From: Planctomycetota bacterium
GTDB lineage: Bacteria > Planctomycetota > Planctomycetia > Pirellulales > Pirellulaceae
Reading direction: 5' to 3'
Length of the DNA: 59,754 bases
NCBI GenBank assembly: GCA_026692885.1
Contig: JAPLNJ010001190.1
Location: 1 to 59,754, forward strand
Shown: one piece after another, positions 44,782 to 53,921 of the stretch
How positions within the stretch are numbered: the stretch's first letter is position 1
Layout of the letters: the number at the start of each line of letters is the position of its first letter
Program-made: the position numbers and the translations under genes
Notes under the pieces: generated by a model
What the model was told of the DNA's origin: nothing
The model's database searches: none
Seen by the model: the letters and a program-made list of their open reading frames with translations, nothing else

Positions 44782-45778
44782 CCCGAAGATTGACATCGCG
44801 TTCAAGAAGGTGTTCGGCAGTGAGTCGTGGCGGGATCTGACCGCCTCGCTGATCAACGCGGTGCTGGAGCCGCCTCCGCAGGAGCGGCTGGTGGACGTGG
44901 AGCTGCTCAACCCGTACAGCGAGAAGATGACGCTGGACGACAAGCTGTCGATCCTGGACATCAAAGCCCGGGACGACCAGGGGCGGCTGTACAACCTGGA
45001 AATGCAGATGCTGGCGACCGCCGCGCTGGTCCAGCGACTGCTGTACTACTGGTCAAAGGTCTATTCGCAACAGTTGGCCGCGGGCGACGACTACACCCGC
45101 TTGCGGCCGACGATTTCCATTTGCTTCGTCAACGGGACATTGTTCGCGGATCGACTGGAGCACCATACGCTATTTCGCCTGCTGGACGCGGCGGGCCAGT
45201 TGTGCCTGACGGACGACTTGGTGGTCCACATGATCGAGTTGCCGAAGTTCACGCGAACGCTGGCGGAATTGCGCACACCACTGGACTTTTGGCTGTACTT
45301 CTTCAAGAATGGAGCAGAGTTGGATGCGGATGCACTGCCGGAACCGATGGACAAGCCGGACCAGCGCAAGGCGATGGGGGTATTGAAGATGTTAGCTCAG
45401 AGCGACATGGAGCGAGAACTGTACGAAGGCCGGCTGAAAGCCAAGCGGGACCTGCAGACGCTGGAAACGCTGCGTGAACAGTGGCAACGGCAGGCCGTGG
45501 AATCTCAGCAGCAGTATGTGGAATCTCAGCAGCGGTATGTGGAATCTCAGCAGCGGTATGAGGAATCTCAGCAGCGGTATGAGGAATCTGAGGAGCGGTA
45601 TGAGGCGGCGAATCGCGAACTGAAACGCGAGCTTGCGGAGCGGATCAGCCTGTGCCAGCGATGGCTCAGGCGTCCGACTCTCCAGGTTGACGAACTGCTG
45701 GGGCGTAGCGTCGAGGAACTGCGAGAGCACGCTGAGCGGCTGGAACGGGAGGTGACGGAGAAGATCGGGCCGGCTTGA
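44765..45778 (+). CDS. Rpn-family PD-(D/E)XK nuclease/transposase-like protein
   Basis: A 337-residue protein from the ATG at 44765 (MIPGIDPKIDIAFKKVFGSE). The family core is seen: FKKVFG, LLNPYSEKMTLDDKLSILDI, KARDDQGRLYNLEMQM (the D...ExQ catalytic set), RLLYYWSKVYSQQLAAGDDY. Five 21-bp repeats encode V/E-ESQQ(R/Q)Y heptads at residues 245-279, a likely coiled coil, followed by ERISLCQRWLRRPTLQVDEL. By family these recombination-promoting nucleases cut DNA and spread DNA at scattered sites. The small signal-peptide ORF overlaps its start. Confidence 0.88.
   Translation: MIPGIDPKIDIAFKKVFGSESWRDLTASLINAVLEPPPQERLVDVELLNPYSEKMTLDDKLSILDIKARDDQGRLYNLEMQMLATAALVQRLLYYWSKVYSQQLAAGDDYTRLRPTISICFVNGTLFADRLEHHTLFRLLDAAGQLCLTDDLVVHMIELPKFTRTLAELRTPLDFWLYFFKNGAELDADALPEPMDKPDQRKAMGVLKMLAQSDMERELYEGRLKAKRDLQTLETLREQWQRQAVESQQQYVESQQRYVESQQRYEESQQRYEESEERYEAANRELKRELAERISLCQRWLRRPTLQVDELLGRSVEELREHAERLEREVTEKIGPA
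45497..45601. repeat. five coding 21-bp repeats (heptads)
   Basis: Units of 21 bases such as GAATCTCAGCAGCGGTATG repeat five times in frame inside the Rpn gene, encoding seven-residue coiled-coil heptads. The first four are nearly identical and the fifth has diverged, so copy number probably changes by slippage. Confidence 0.95.
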
Positions 45779-45929
45779 TCTGGCGCCGGGTTATCTGACC
45801 ATCGCCGTTGGGCGAGCGCGGAGACATGTGTATCGCATGTGTGCAAGCGGTCCCTAACTTTATCCCGCTCTTGTGCCGCACGACGACCCCTAATCGACTG
45901 ACCGCAGCACATCGTCAAGGAGCAATCAG

Positions 45930-47288
45930 ATGAACAGCAGTTCCAACCGCCGAGTCAGAGCGAACGAACAGATTTCCCGGCGCGGTTTTCTCGCCGGCGC
46001 GGCCGCGGCGATCGCCGCCCCGCAAGTCCTACCCGCCGCGGTCCTGGGCAAGGACGGACAGACCGCTCCCAGCGACCGTATCACCATCGGCATGCTGGGC
46101 GTGGGCAACCGCGGCAGCAGTTCGCTCGCGGCCATGCGTCCCCTCACGGAGCATCAGGTCGTGGCCATTGCCGATTGCCGCCGCGACCGGGCGCTCCGCG
46201 CTCAAGAGCAAGTCCACGGCTTCTATGCTGAGCGACTGGGCCAGGCGACGTACTCCGGCTGCCAGATCTACAACGACTTCCGCGAGCTGTTGGCCCGCAA
46301 CGACATCGATGCCGTCTGGGGTTGTGTCCCCGATCACTGGCATGGGGTGGTTTACAGCCGAGCTATCGAGGCGGGCAAGGACATCTACGGCGAGAAGCCG
46401 ATCACCCGCTACATCGCCCAGGGGATCAAGGTCCGCGACGCGGTACGCCGCTACGGCTGCGTGTTTCAGACGGGGACGCAACAGCGGAGCCAGCCCCAAT
46501 TCCGCCAGGCCTGCGAACTGGCCCGGAACGGCTACCTGGGCAAGGTCCACACCGTCGAGGTGGGCGCGCCCGGCGGGACTTCCTATCCGGCCGAGCCGCC
46601 CTGCGAGCCGCCCGCAGGATTCGACTACGACCTGTGGACCGGCCCGGCGCCGTTTCTCCCCTTCGACAAAAAACGGTGCGAATGGCTGGCGATGTACATG
46701 ATCTCGCACTACTGCGCCGGGTTCATCACCAATTGGGGCGTGCACCACTTGGACATCGCGGGCTGGGGCTGCCCCGAGGTATTTGCGAAGTCCTTTGAAA
46801 TCCAGGGCACAGGCGTGCTGCCTGCCACGGGCATGACCGACACCTGGATCTCCTGGAAGATGGAACTCGTCTGGGCCAGCGGCCTGAGGATGAACTATTC
46901 CAGCATTGGCAATCCCTGCAAGTCGGGTTGCACGTTCATCGGCGAAGAAGGTTGGGTTCGCGCCGATCGCAACGGGATCTGGGCCGAGCCCGCGTCCCTG
47001 CTGACGGTGAAGCTCAAGCCTAGCGACACGTGGCTGCACGCCAGCCCGGAACATGGCAATCCTTACACGGGCCACACGGCGGATTTCTTCCGCAGCGTCC
47101 GCAGTCGCCAGGATCCCGTTTCGCCGATCGAGGAAGGACACGCGGCCAGCACGCTGGGGAACGTATCGGACATTTCCCTGCGGCTCGGCCGCCGGCTGAA
47201 GTGGGACCCAACGCAGGATCGCTTTGTCGGCGACGATGATGCCAACGCGCTGCTCAACCAGGCCGAACGCAGCCCCTGGACCATTTGA
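45930..47288 (+). CDS. Tat-exported Gfo/Idh/MocA-family oxidoreductase
   Basis: A 452-residue protein from the ATG at 45930 with AAGGAG at ideal distance. The N-terminus has a twin-arginine signal, ISRRGFLAGAAAAIAAPQVL. The Rossmann region carries GMLGVGNRGSSSLAAM and a later GEKPIT, the conserved catalytic Lys-containing motif of the family. The C-terminal half (HYCAGFITNWGVHHLDIAGW) fits planctomycete members. It uses NAD(P) to oxidise or reduce sugars or inositol-like compounds; an exported dehydrogenase would need its cofactor loaded before Tat export. It stands alone upstream of a palindromic repeat. Confidence 0.92.
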   Translation: MNSSSNRRVRANEQISRRGFLAGAAAAIAAPQVLPAAVLGKDGQTAPSDRITIGMLGVGNRGSSSLAAMRPLTEHQVVAIADCRRDRALRAQEQVHGFYAERLGQATYSGCQIYNDFRELLARNDIDAVWGCVPDHWHGVVYSRAIEAGKDIYGEKPITRYIAQGIKVRDAVRRYGCVFQTGTQQRSQPQFRQACELARNGYLGKVHTVEVGAPGGTSYPAEPPCEPPAGFDYDLWTGPAPFLPFDKKRCEWLAMYMISHYCAGFITNWGVHHLDIAGWGCPEVFAKSFEIQGTGVLPATGMTDTWISWKMELVWASGLRMNYSSIGNPCKSGCTFIGEEGWVRADRNGIWAEPASLLTVKLKPSDTWLHASPEHGNPYTGHTADFFRSVRSRQDPVSPIEEGHAASTLGNVSDISLRLGRRLKWDPTQDRFVGDDDANALLNQAERSPWTI

Positions 47289-47305
47289 AACCCGTCCGAG
47301 AACTG

Positions 47306-47381
47306 TTGTACGACGGCCCTCCGAGGCCGTCGGGGCAGCGAGTTCAAACGTTTCCGACGGCCTCGGAGGGCCGTCGTACAT
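47306..47381. repeat. palindromic repeat family 1, copy B
   Basis: The arms TGTACGACGGCCCTCCGAGG (continued CCGTCG) and their exact complement flank a ~24-base loop starting GGGCAGC. It is the inverted counterpart of 20299-20367 and lies ~20 bases after the oxidoreductase stop. It could also act as a transcription-stopping or mRNA-protecting hairpin. Confidence 0.9.
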
Positions 47382-47437
47382 GGGAAAATCGGTTCTCGGA
47401 TTGCCTCTGAAGATATCAACCGCAAAGGATCGCCAGC

Positions 47438-49594
47438 ATGTCGGATAGGAAGCGTTGGGAAAGATGCTCGGCAGGAAGGAACTTACCCAAGAACGGTAGG
47501 CGGCACACTCCGTGTGCCGAACCCACACACGGAATGTGCGGTCTACTTTTTCGCTGCACGGGATGCCTGGGATTTGTTCTCTTGGTCTGGCTGGCGATCG
47601 GGCCTTTTGCGACGGGTGCCGAAATGCCGGCCGAAGAAGCCTGGCAGGCCCTGCCCAAGTACGAGCATGGGCAGGACATGGTCCCGTTGTTGGCCATCGA
47701 CCGCGAGGTGATCCAAGCCATGGCTTCGGGAACCAGCCGCTCGGCCTGCGCCGCGCGTCTGGCGTCGCTGCTGGAGGCGGCCGATATGACACTGGCCGCC
47801 CGGCAGTACGTCTGTCTCAAACTACGGCAGGTGGGGACTCCGGCCCAAGTTCCCCTGCTGGCGCGGCTGTTGATGATCGCGGAAATGGCGGACAGCGCGA
47901 GGCAGACACTCCAGGCGATTCCCGGCGAGGAATCGGCCGCAGCGCTGCGCACCGCGCTCGGTATCCTGCGGGGTACGCCGCTGCTGGGCGCCGTCAATTC
48001 GGTCGGCGCTCGGCGCGATGGGCAGGCCGTGGCAAAGCTTCAAGAGCTGGCTGCCGGCGCGGATCAGCCGGTGGCCGAGGCCGCGCTGCGCGCGTTGGGG
48101 AACATCGCCAACGATCAGGCCGTGGCCTTCCTGGCCGCTCGCGCCGAGAAGACGCCGACTCCCCTGCCGCAAACTCTAGCCGTAGCGCTGTTGCGGTCCG
48201 CCGATGCCAGCGCGGCCGCGGGCTCGGTCGAGCGGGCGCAAGCGATTTACACCACCCTCAGTCAGCCGGGCCAGGCCGTCGGCATCCGCCGCGCTGCCGC
48301 GGGAGGTCTCTTCCGGCTCCAGAAAGACCCCGCGGCAACCGTGCTGGCCTGGATGGCCGCCCCGGACGCCGAACGACGCCGGATCGCGGCGGGGCACCTC
48401 GCCTGTTTGTCCGACAAGCAACTCGACCAGTTGGGCGCGCGCCTGGTTGAGCTCCCGGAGGAGAGTCGGACCGTCGTGTTGGAGGCCCTGGCCCTGCGCC
48501 AAGGGGCTGACCGGCTTTCCCTGATGCTCAAGGCTGCCCAGAGCAACAAGCCCGAGCTCCGTGTGGTGGGCATCCGCGGCCTGGGGGCATTGGCTGATAG
48601 TTCGACCCTGCCGTTCCTGCTGGACCGGCTGGCGGACGGCGGAGAAGTGACCAAGGCGGCTCAGGAGGCGCTCTGTCGCCTGCCCCGCAAAGCCGTCACT
48701 GAGGAACTTCTGGCCGTGTTGGAGAAACGGGCGGAGCTTCGCGCCTCGGCGATCGAGGTCCTCGCGAGATTGTGCTGCTACGAGGCGATCGATCCGTTGG
48801 TGGTGTTGGCGGCTGACGAAGAGCCGGGCGTGTATGAAGTGGCATTGGAAGGCCTGCAGCGGATTGCGGATCCCGACGAGCACGATATCCCGCGTCTGGT
48901 CACACTGCTGCGGAAAGTCGCGCCGGGACGGCATCGCGACGAAGTCGAAAAGACCATCCTGTTGGTCTGCGACAAGCAGACCGCAGGAGCAGACCGCGCT
49001 GGACCCGTGCTGGCCGCACTGGCCAAGGTCCCGGCGGCCGAGAAGCCCAAGTGCCTGCCGCTCCTCGGCCGGCTGGGTGGCGCCAAAGCGTACCAGGTCG
49101 TGGAAACGTCCCTGGGACAGGCCGATCCGGAGGTCAAACAGGCGGCGGTGCGGGCCCTGTGCAACTGGCCCAACGCGGAGGTGGCCGGCAGACTCTGGGA
49201 ACTGGCCAGCCGCTCCGACGATCCGGCGTCGCGGCGCTCGGCGCTGCGGGCCTACGTCCGGGTCGTGACGCTCAAGAGCGACCGCCCCGAGGCCGAAACG
49301 CTGGGGATGCTCCAGCAGGCGATGAAACAGGCCCAGAACGCGGAGGACAAACAATTGGTGCTTGTCCGAGCGTCGACCGTGCGGACGCTCGAGACCGTCA
49401 CTTGGGTCGCCGGGTACCTGGACAATCCGGAGCTGGCTCAGGCAGCCTGTGAGTCCATCGTCGAATTGGCGCACCACCGTTTCCTGCGCCACCCCAACAT
49501 GGACCGCTTCGGCCCCCTGCTCGATAAAGTGAGCAAGCTCAGCCGCGACCCCGCCATTGTGGAACGCGCCAAGAAATACCGACTCGGCCTGTAG
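47438..49594 (+). CDS. HEAT-repeat protein, exported
   Basis: A 718-residue open frame from the ATG at 47438 (AAAGGA upstream), with an alternative ATG at 47534 (MCGLLFRCTGCLGFVLLVWL) that starts directly at the signal sequence. Between the two lies a palindrome (47496-47546) whose codons look inserted, so the native start is uncertain. After the cleavage site near TGAEMP the whole protein is helical hairpins of the HEAT/PBS-lyase type (ELRVVGIRGLGALADSSTLP, KQAAVRALCNWPNAEVAGRL). Such scaffolds bind other proteins; no catalytic motif is seen. Confidence 0.85.
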   Translation: MSDRKRWERCSAGRNLPKNGRRHTPCAEPTHGMCGLLFRCTGCLGFVLLVWLAIGPFATGAEMPAEEAWQALPKYEHGQDMVPLLAIDREVIQAMASGTSRSACAARLASLLEAADMTLAARQYVCLKLRQVGTPAQVPLLARLLMIAEMADSARQTLQAIPGEESAAALRTALGILRGTPLLGAVNSVGARRDGQAVAKLQELAAGADQPVAEAALRALGNIANDQAVAFLAARAEKTPTPLPQTLAVALLRSADASAAAGSVERAQAIYTTLSQPGQAVGIRRAAAGGLFRLQKDPAATVLAWMAAPDAERRRIAAGHLACLSDKQLDQLGARLVELPEESRTVVLEALALRQGADRLSLMLKAAQSNKPELRVVGIRGLGALADSSTLPFLLDRLADGGEVTKAAQEALCRLPRKAVTEELLAVLEKRAELRASAIEVLARLCCYEAIDPLVVLAADEEPGVYEVALEGLQRIADPDEHDIPRLVTLLRKVAPGRHRDEVEKTILLVCDKQTAGADRAGPVLAALAKVPAAEKPKCLPLLGRLGGAKAYQVVETSLGQADPEVKQAAVRALCNWPNAEVAGRLWELASRSDDPASRRSALRAYVRVVTLKSDRPEAETLGMLQQAMKQAQNAEDKQLVLVRASTVRTLETVTWVAGYLDNPELAQAACESIVELAHHRFLRHPNMDRFGPLLDKVSKLSRDPAIVERAKKYRLGL
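47496..47546. repeat. palindrome inside the 5' coding end of the HEAT gene
   Basis: The arms GTAGGCGGCACACTCCGTGT (continued GCCG) and their imperfect complement, ending GGAATGTGCGGTCTAC, surround a short loop. It adds 17 residues without breaking the frame, which is unusual for an element otherwise found between genes. Confidence 0.8.
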
Positions 49595-49824
49595 GCCGTG
49601 TGCGACGGGCCTCCGAGCCCAACACAGTGGAATTCCACACTCTTTTCAGAGGCCCCCTTCTCGTCGATCGGTGTGGCTTCGCCATGCACATGCCACGCCC
49701 CTTCAATCGCCTTTTTTGTCAGCAGTTGCTTTTCTTCGTAGATCGGGTTCTTTGCCACATTACAGAGGGCACAGCCTGACAGCGATAGGATGGCGAGGAC
49801 CGCGACTGCAACACGGCTCTTCAT
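49438..49824 (-). CDS. short lipoprotein with replaced C-terminus
   Basis: Starts MKSRVAVAVLAILSLSGCAL at 49824, a lipoprotein signal with lipobox LSGC. The native-looking part runs to about EKSVEFHC (~residue 67). After this the frame enters repeat-like sequence (GLGGPSHTAYR, a scrap of palindrome family 1) and then the antisense of the HEAT gene, so the true end is lost or much shortened. The role is unknown; such small lipoproteins are common at planctomycete membranes. It converges with the HEAT gene. Confidence 0.6.
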   Translation of the reverse strand: MKSRVAVAVLAILSLSGCALCNVAKNPIYEEKQLLTKKAIEGAWHVHGEATPIDEKGASEKSVEFHCVGLGGPSHTAYRPSRYFLARSTMAGSRLSLLTLSSRGPKRSMLGWRRKRWCANSTMDSQAA

Positions 49825-50229
49825 GGACGGGCTCCTAGAATAGCGAACAGCATCGGGATCTCCTTCGTCGACCGTTGATTAGGCCGACCCGCCTATCCGG
49901 GTCGACCGGGACCGGGATAGGCCGACCGATCTGGGCCGCCTATCCCGGGTCCGAATGTTCCCGATTGTTGCAGACAAACCCTGCGTGTCAATTAGGTTGG
50001 GGCGTATCCTTCTTCCTGCAGGTTCCGCTGTTGGGCCGTCCGGGGCGACGAGCTCACGTGGCCGCGGGCACCCCGGATAGGCCGCTGCGCGGGTCGGCCC
50101 ATCCTGGTCAGATGGGTGGCGGCCGGATGAGGTTAGGCCGCCCATTTCCGGGCGGCCCAACGTGGGCGAGGCTGTGAATGCGTCATGTGCCAAGATGATC
50201 GCGTATCAGTGGAGCCAGTAGCAGTAGTC
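49825..50229. other. intergenic region with GC-rich partial hairpins
   Basis: This gap contains repeated TAGGCCG/CCGGATAGG blocks and one clean hairpin GGCCGCCC/GGGCGGCC at 50134-50155, without a T-run. It may be a worn repeat element. No gene was recognised. Confidence 0.5.
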
Positions 50230-50292
50230 AGCCAATACTCTTCCAGGACCATGCCGTCCCGTTCGCATCGTTTCTTGAACCCGGATTATTCA

Positions 50293-50434
50293 TGTAGGCC
50301 GGAACGAGGTCGCGCAAAGCTATGCCGGAACGGCGCAACCGACGCTCGCAGGAAAAACCCGCTTGGTGCAGACGCCACGCGCCGGAAGCGACCGAAGTTC
50401 CGGCAGTGCTTCCGGTTGCTTGTTCCGGCCTACA
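50293..50434. repeat. palindromic element with TGTAGGCCGGAAC ends
   Basis: The ends TGTAGGCCGGAAC (50293-50305) and its complement GTTCCGGCCTACA (50422-50434) flank a 116-base middle rich in shorter hairpins (GCCGGAAC, TTCCGGC). It lies 75 bases downstream of the nucleoside hydrolase stop. Confidence 0.85.
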
Positions 50435-50505
50435 GGAGCATGAACTTGGTGACGACCGGCGTCTTCGGCTTTCCTTGTCCTTTGGGCAGGGGTCTTCCTC
50501 CATGA
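50430..50505 (-). pseudogene. tiny gene 3' fragment ending in the palindrome
   Basis: A leftward frame reads GQGKPKTPVVTKFMLL and stops at the TAG within the palindrome end. It resembles a protein C-terminus but has no start and may be chance. Confidence 0.25.
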
Positions 50506-50508
50506 AAA

Positions 50509-51531
50509 TCAGGGCTGCTGCAACATCAATTCCTCGATGACCGCAGCGATCTTCTTGGGGTCCATTTTCCGAACGAGGTAGGCGTGGTCCTTGTCGGGTG
50601 ACGTGCGCCATTCGTCGGAGCCGTCGTCGTTGACGTGAAGGTAGCCGTGCCCGACCACACCCCATTGATCGGACAGCCCGCCGTCGAGCCCCCGCACAGC
50701 GTACAGGACCGCCGTTTGGTCCCAGCTCTGCCGGTCCCTCAGGCCGTTGTATAACTCGTAGGCCCGCCGCACGGGCGTTCCTTCCGGGTGTTTCCGCAGC
50801 CCGGCCCCGGTCATGATCTCCTGGCCGATTTCCCAACCGCTGAAGACAATCGGCGTTGGCCAGTGTGCGACGGCGTAAGCGGCGGCTGGCCCGTCGTTGA
50901 TGAGATTGGCTTCCCGCCCTGCGGGGAACCTGCCTCCCATGCAGACCCATACCCGGACCTTGCGTTTCACCAGTTCCACCCCGCCCAGGTTGCTGTGCTC
51001 ATCCGGCCCGGTCTTCAGCAGGTTTCGGAAGTTCGTCAACTGCCCCACACTCACCATGACCACGCTTCGGTCGGGCTGTTTGGCAAGCACCTGCCGGTAA
51101 ACCAAAGCGGCCTCGGGCGCATCCTCAGCTGACTTCAGAGCATGGGGGAATTCTTGGGCGATCCCCTGAGCATACCTGGATGCTCGGTTATGCGCCGGAC
51201 CTTTGACGACACCCAAAGGGATGTCCGGGTGGCGGGAGTAGGTGTTCAGGGCGTCCAGACAGAGCGGACACCAGGGGTTCTTGACACAGACCCCCATCGC
51301 CAGGATCGTGGCCTCGCCCCGGTTAGCCAGAGCGTGCAAGACGGCCACGGCTCCCACGTCGTCCACGTCGCCCATGATGTCGGTGTCGAAAATGAGGGGG
51401 ACGCGTTGAGGGTTGACGGCGTGGACTGTGGCAGCGGTTTGGTTGTCTGCGTCAGCCAATCGGTTTGTTGCCTGGAGAACGGCAGAACCGAGCACGATCC
51501 CCACGAATTGGCGTCGAGTTGTCTGGGCCAT
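50509..51531 (-). CDS. exported nucleoside hydrolase-like protein
   Basis: A 340-residue protein from the ATG at 51531, preceded by AAGGAG. It has a Tat-like signal (TTRRQFVGIVLGSAV) and the metal-binding signature FDTDIMGDVDDVGAVAVL of inosine-uridine nucleoside hydrolases (DxDxxxDD). Further family features are VSVGQLTNFRNLL and DQTAVLYAVRGLD. It would split N-glycosidic bonds of nucleosides to base plus ribose in the periplasm, or act on related sugar-base compounds. It starts 29 bases after the DUF4832 gene, so the two are an operon. Confidence 0.88.
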   Translation of the reverse strand: MAQTTRRQFVGIVLGSAVLQATNRLADADNQTAATVHAVNPQRVPLIFDTDIMGDVDDVGAVAVLHALANRGEATILAMGVCVKNPWCPLCLDALNTYSRHPDIPLGVVKGPAHNRASRYAQGIAQEFPHALKSAEDAPEAALVYRQVLAKQPDRSVVMVSVGQLTNFRNLLKTGPDEHSNLGGVELVKRKVRVWVCMGGRFPAGREANLINDGPAAAYAVAHWPTPIVFSGWEIGQEIMTGAGLRKHPEGTPVRRAYELYNGLRDRQSWDQTAVLYAVRGLDGGLSDQWGVVGHGYLHVNDDGSDEWRTSPDKDHAYLVRKMDPKKIAAVIEELMLQQP

Positions 51532-51560
51532 GGTAGATCTCCTTGTTCCCGCGTGGCAGC

Positions 51561-53003
51561 TCACGGCTCCAAGCGGATGCTGCCCAGGCGGTAGCGATGC
51601 TGGCCGTCGTCCTGGTCCAGCGGCAGTCCGATTCGCGGCGTGCCATCGCGTTGACCGACGCTCACGAAGACGGTGTACGTGCCTGGTTTGGTTACGGGCG
51701 CAATCAACCCCATGGTGAACTCGCTGCACCGTTTCTGTACGGGAGGTTTGTCGGGTAGGCCGACGGATAACTCGCGTGCCTTCCAGCTCTCGTCGACCAG
51801 CACGGCGATCAAGCCGCCTTGCTCGTCCTTCAACGTCAGGGCCATAAAGCCACCCGGATAGCAGGGCGCGACGCCAGCGTTCGCCCATTCGGATTCTACG
51901 ACGAACGGTTTGCCGATGGTCACCGCTGTCGGCCAACTAATCCGACGGCACTGCAACCGGTAGCCCAGCCGGCGATTGATTCTTTCAATCACCGCGCGAT
52001 TCTCCTCCAATTCGATGCGTGGCCACCAATGGATCGACATGTACGCCGCGTGGTACTCCTCGACCGATCTGACCAGCAACGAGCCGTCGCCCCAAGCCCC
52101 GCGCTGTTTGGAGCCGCCGTAGTGTTCGTGTTCCAAAATTACTGGCAAACGCGGCCAGAACTCCTCGGCCATTTCGGCATGATACCAGGAATGCGGTGGG
52201 TTCGCGACACAGATACTGTCGTCACGTAGTGAGACGCCCTTCGACAACGCGTAATCCGGCAGCGGAAAATGACGGCCGGGCTTGGTGGGTCCCGCCACGT
52301 CGTCGCTGATGCAGAGCAGGGTGCGGGGGAACAACTTGACGTGCAGATCGATATGCTGTCGCACGACCGGATCAGATTTCTCATCCGGCACCTGGCTACT
52401 CATCAGGGTATGGCCCTCGCCCCACATGCCGTAGGAGCCAACGTCGATGAACGCCACGTTCGGATTTCCGTCGTAGCGGGCGGCCATCGCCTTCAAGAAG
52501 TTCTCCAGCTTTGCGAGAAAAACAGGATCGCCGAAGTCTGGGTCCCACAATCGTCCCTCGGCGGCTGGGCCTTGGCCCATGTTGAAGAACACGCCTTTGG
52601 CACCGGCCTGCTCGACCCACTCGGGCGTGGCAAACCGCAGCCAGCTCTCCGAGCAACTGACCCGAAATGCGACCTGTTTGCCCTTGGCGATCCAGCGCTG
52701 AGCCGGCGTGTCGAACAAGGCCCAATTGAACCTGCCCTCCACCGGTTCCAGGTACGCCCACGGCACACGTAGATAGACGGTCGACAAGCCGGGAAAGTCG
52801 TCGAGCGTATCCGCCGGTTCGAGCTTCGAGCCGTAATTCGCGGGAATGTTTGAATAGAAGTGCATCGTCCAGCCCATGTTCGGGTTGACGAGCGGCCGGC
52901 CGTTGTCGGCCGGCTGCACTGTGACGGTCTTCGCCGCTGGCTGGGCCGCCGTGGCGAGGCGGGCAAGGATCAGGACGAGGCCGATAAGCAGGATGCGGGG
53001 CAT
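51561..53003 (-). CDS. secreted DUF4832-type putative glycoside hydrolase
   Basis: A 480-residue protein from the ATG at 53003 (MPRILLIGLVLILARLAT) with GGAG upstream and a signal peptide ending near ATAAQP. It has the opening NPNMGWTMHFYSN and DDFPGLSTVYLRVPWAYLEP of DUF4832/beta-galactosidase-like TIM barrels, GKQVAFRVSCSESWLRF, then SYGMWGEGHT, where the glutamate is a candidate acid/base. An Ig-like C-terminal domain (~350-480) matches DUF4832. The substrate is unknown. First gene of a two-gene operon with the nucleoside hydrolase. Confidence 0.82.
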   Translation of the reverse strand: MPRILLIGLVLILARLATAAQPAAKTVTVQPADNGRPLVNPNMGWTMHFYSNIPANYGSKLEPADTLDDFPGLSTVYLRVPWAYLEPVEGRFNWALFDTPAQRWIAKGKQVAFRVSCSESWLRFATPEWVEQAGAKGVFFNMGQGPAAEGRLWDPDFGDPVFLAKLENFLKAMAARYDGNPNVAFIDVGSYGMWGEGHTLMSSQVPDEKSDPVVRQHIDLHVKLFPRTLLCISDDVAGPTKPGRHFPLPDYALSKGVSLRDDSICVANPPHSWYHAEMAEEFWPRLPVILEHEHYGGSKQRGAWGDGSLLVRSVEEYHAAYMSIHWWPRIELEENRAVIERINRRLGYRLQCRRISWPTAVTIGKPFVVESEWANAGVAPCYPGGFMALTLKDEQGGLIAVLVDESWKARELSVGLPDKPPVQKRCSEFTMGLIAPVTKPGTYTVFVSVGQRDGTPRIGLPLDQDDGQHRYRLGSIRLEP

Positions 53004-53623
53004 GGATTGGCTCCGTGGGGTTCAGGGGCAGGAATCAGCAACGGGCAGGATACCCGTGCGGAATGGCCGAATCAAGTTCAGAACTCCTGACACCACCAGG
53101 GCCAATGCATCAGCGTCGAGGACCGTCGCCGTAGTCCAGGTCGCGGGTGCGGGGTCGTGCGGCTAGGTGCTGCTGCGGCAACTCCGATGGAACCCGCGTT
53201 CGCCTCGTGCCGGTACGCGATGTGGCCCGCGCGTTCCTGCCCTGCTCTCGCCGTGAAGCTCTCAGAGCCGCTGAGAGCCAGCCCGCACAAAGCGAAGGCC
53301 GTGGGACCTGCGCCGCCCGACTTCTACCCTAAATGCGTCGTCGTCCTATGGGGCACCCTCCCGGCCGCGACCGGGACGGCGCCTGCCGTCCTAGTCACGT
53401 GTGGAAATGTCGCCGCTGGGATGGGGCGGGTACGGCCGACTGAGCGAAGGCGGCGACTTGGCGCTGATGATGCCGGCGGGCCAAACGGGCGGTGCTTCAC
53501 GGTCACTCACGCGACGGCGATCATGAGCCCGTCAAATCGGGCTTGCTGGTGGGGCATCCAATCTCAAAAACATGTGAAATTAGATACGCTCTGAATGGGG
53601 CGACGATTGGATACATGAATGGC
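53004..53623. other. intergenic, nothing recognised
   Basis: About 620 bases upstream of the DUF4832 gene. Open frames are present but with shadow-like composition and no ribosome site. The promoter of the leftward operon must be here but no clear boxes were identified. Confidence 0.4.
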
Positions 53624-53662
53624 AAAAGAAAAACGCCATAAACCATTGTGGCTCATGGCGTT
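53624..53662 (-). terminator. rho-independent terminator after tRNA-Arg
   Basis: On the minus strand, AACGCCAT and ATGGCGTT form an eight-pair stem around a 15-base loop, followed by TTTTTCTTTT. It begins six bases after the tRNA 3' end, so it most likely ends the tRNA transcript. Confidence 0.85.
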
Positions 53663-53667
53663 ATAAG

Positions 53668-53741
53668 TACGCCCGGAGGGATTCGAACCCCCAACCCTCG
53701 GTTCCGAAGACCGATGCGCTATCCAATTGCGCCACGGGCGC
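53668..53741 (-). tRNA. tRNA-Arg (anticodon UCG)
   Basis: A full cloverleaf can be drawn: acceptor GCGCCCG/CGGGCGU (one G-U), D-arm GCGC/GCGC, anticodon stem UCGGU/ACCGA with the loop CUUCGGA (anticodon UCG, codon CGA), and T-arm GGGGG UUCGAAU CCCUC. The discriminator is A and CCA is not encoded. It is followed by a terminator. Confidence 0.95.
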
Positions 53742-53921
53742 GTATTTCCCAACGAATTCTCGTATTGTTGACTCCTTCCGACACCCGTGGTAGTCCGACT
53801 ACACCTACCCGACACCGCGACACTACCACCGTTTCGACACCTAACACGACTGACGCCGACTCGCCACCCAAAACACTACCACCATGTGCAGCGACATTGC
53901 GAGCGACATGATTCGACCCCC

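Noticed and set aside
46029..47792. 587-codon leftward frame
   Set aside because: Antisense to the Gfo/Idh oxidoreductase and the start of the HEAT gene.
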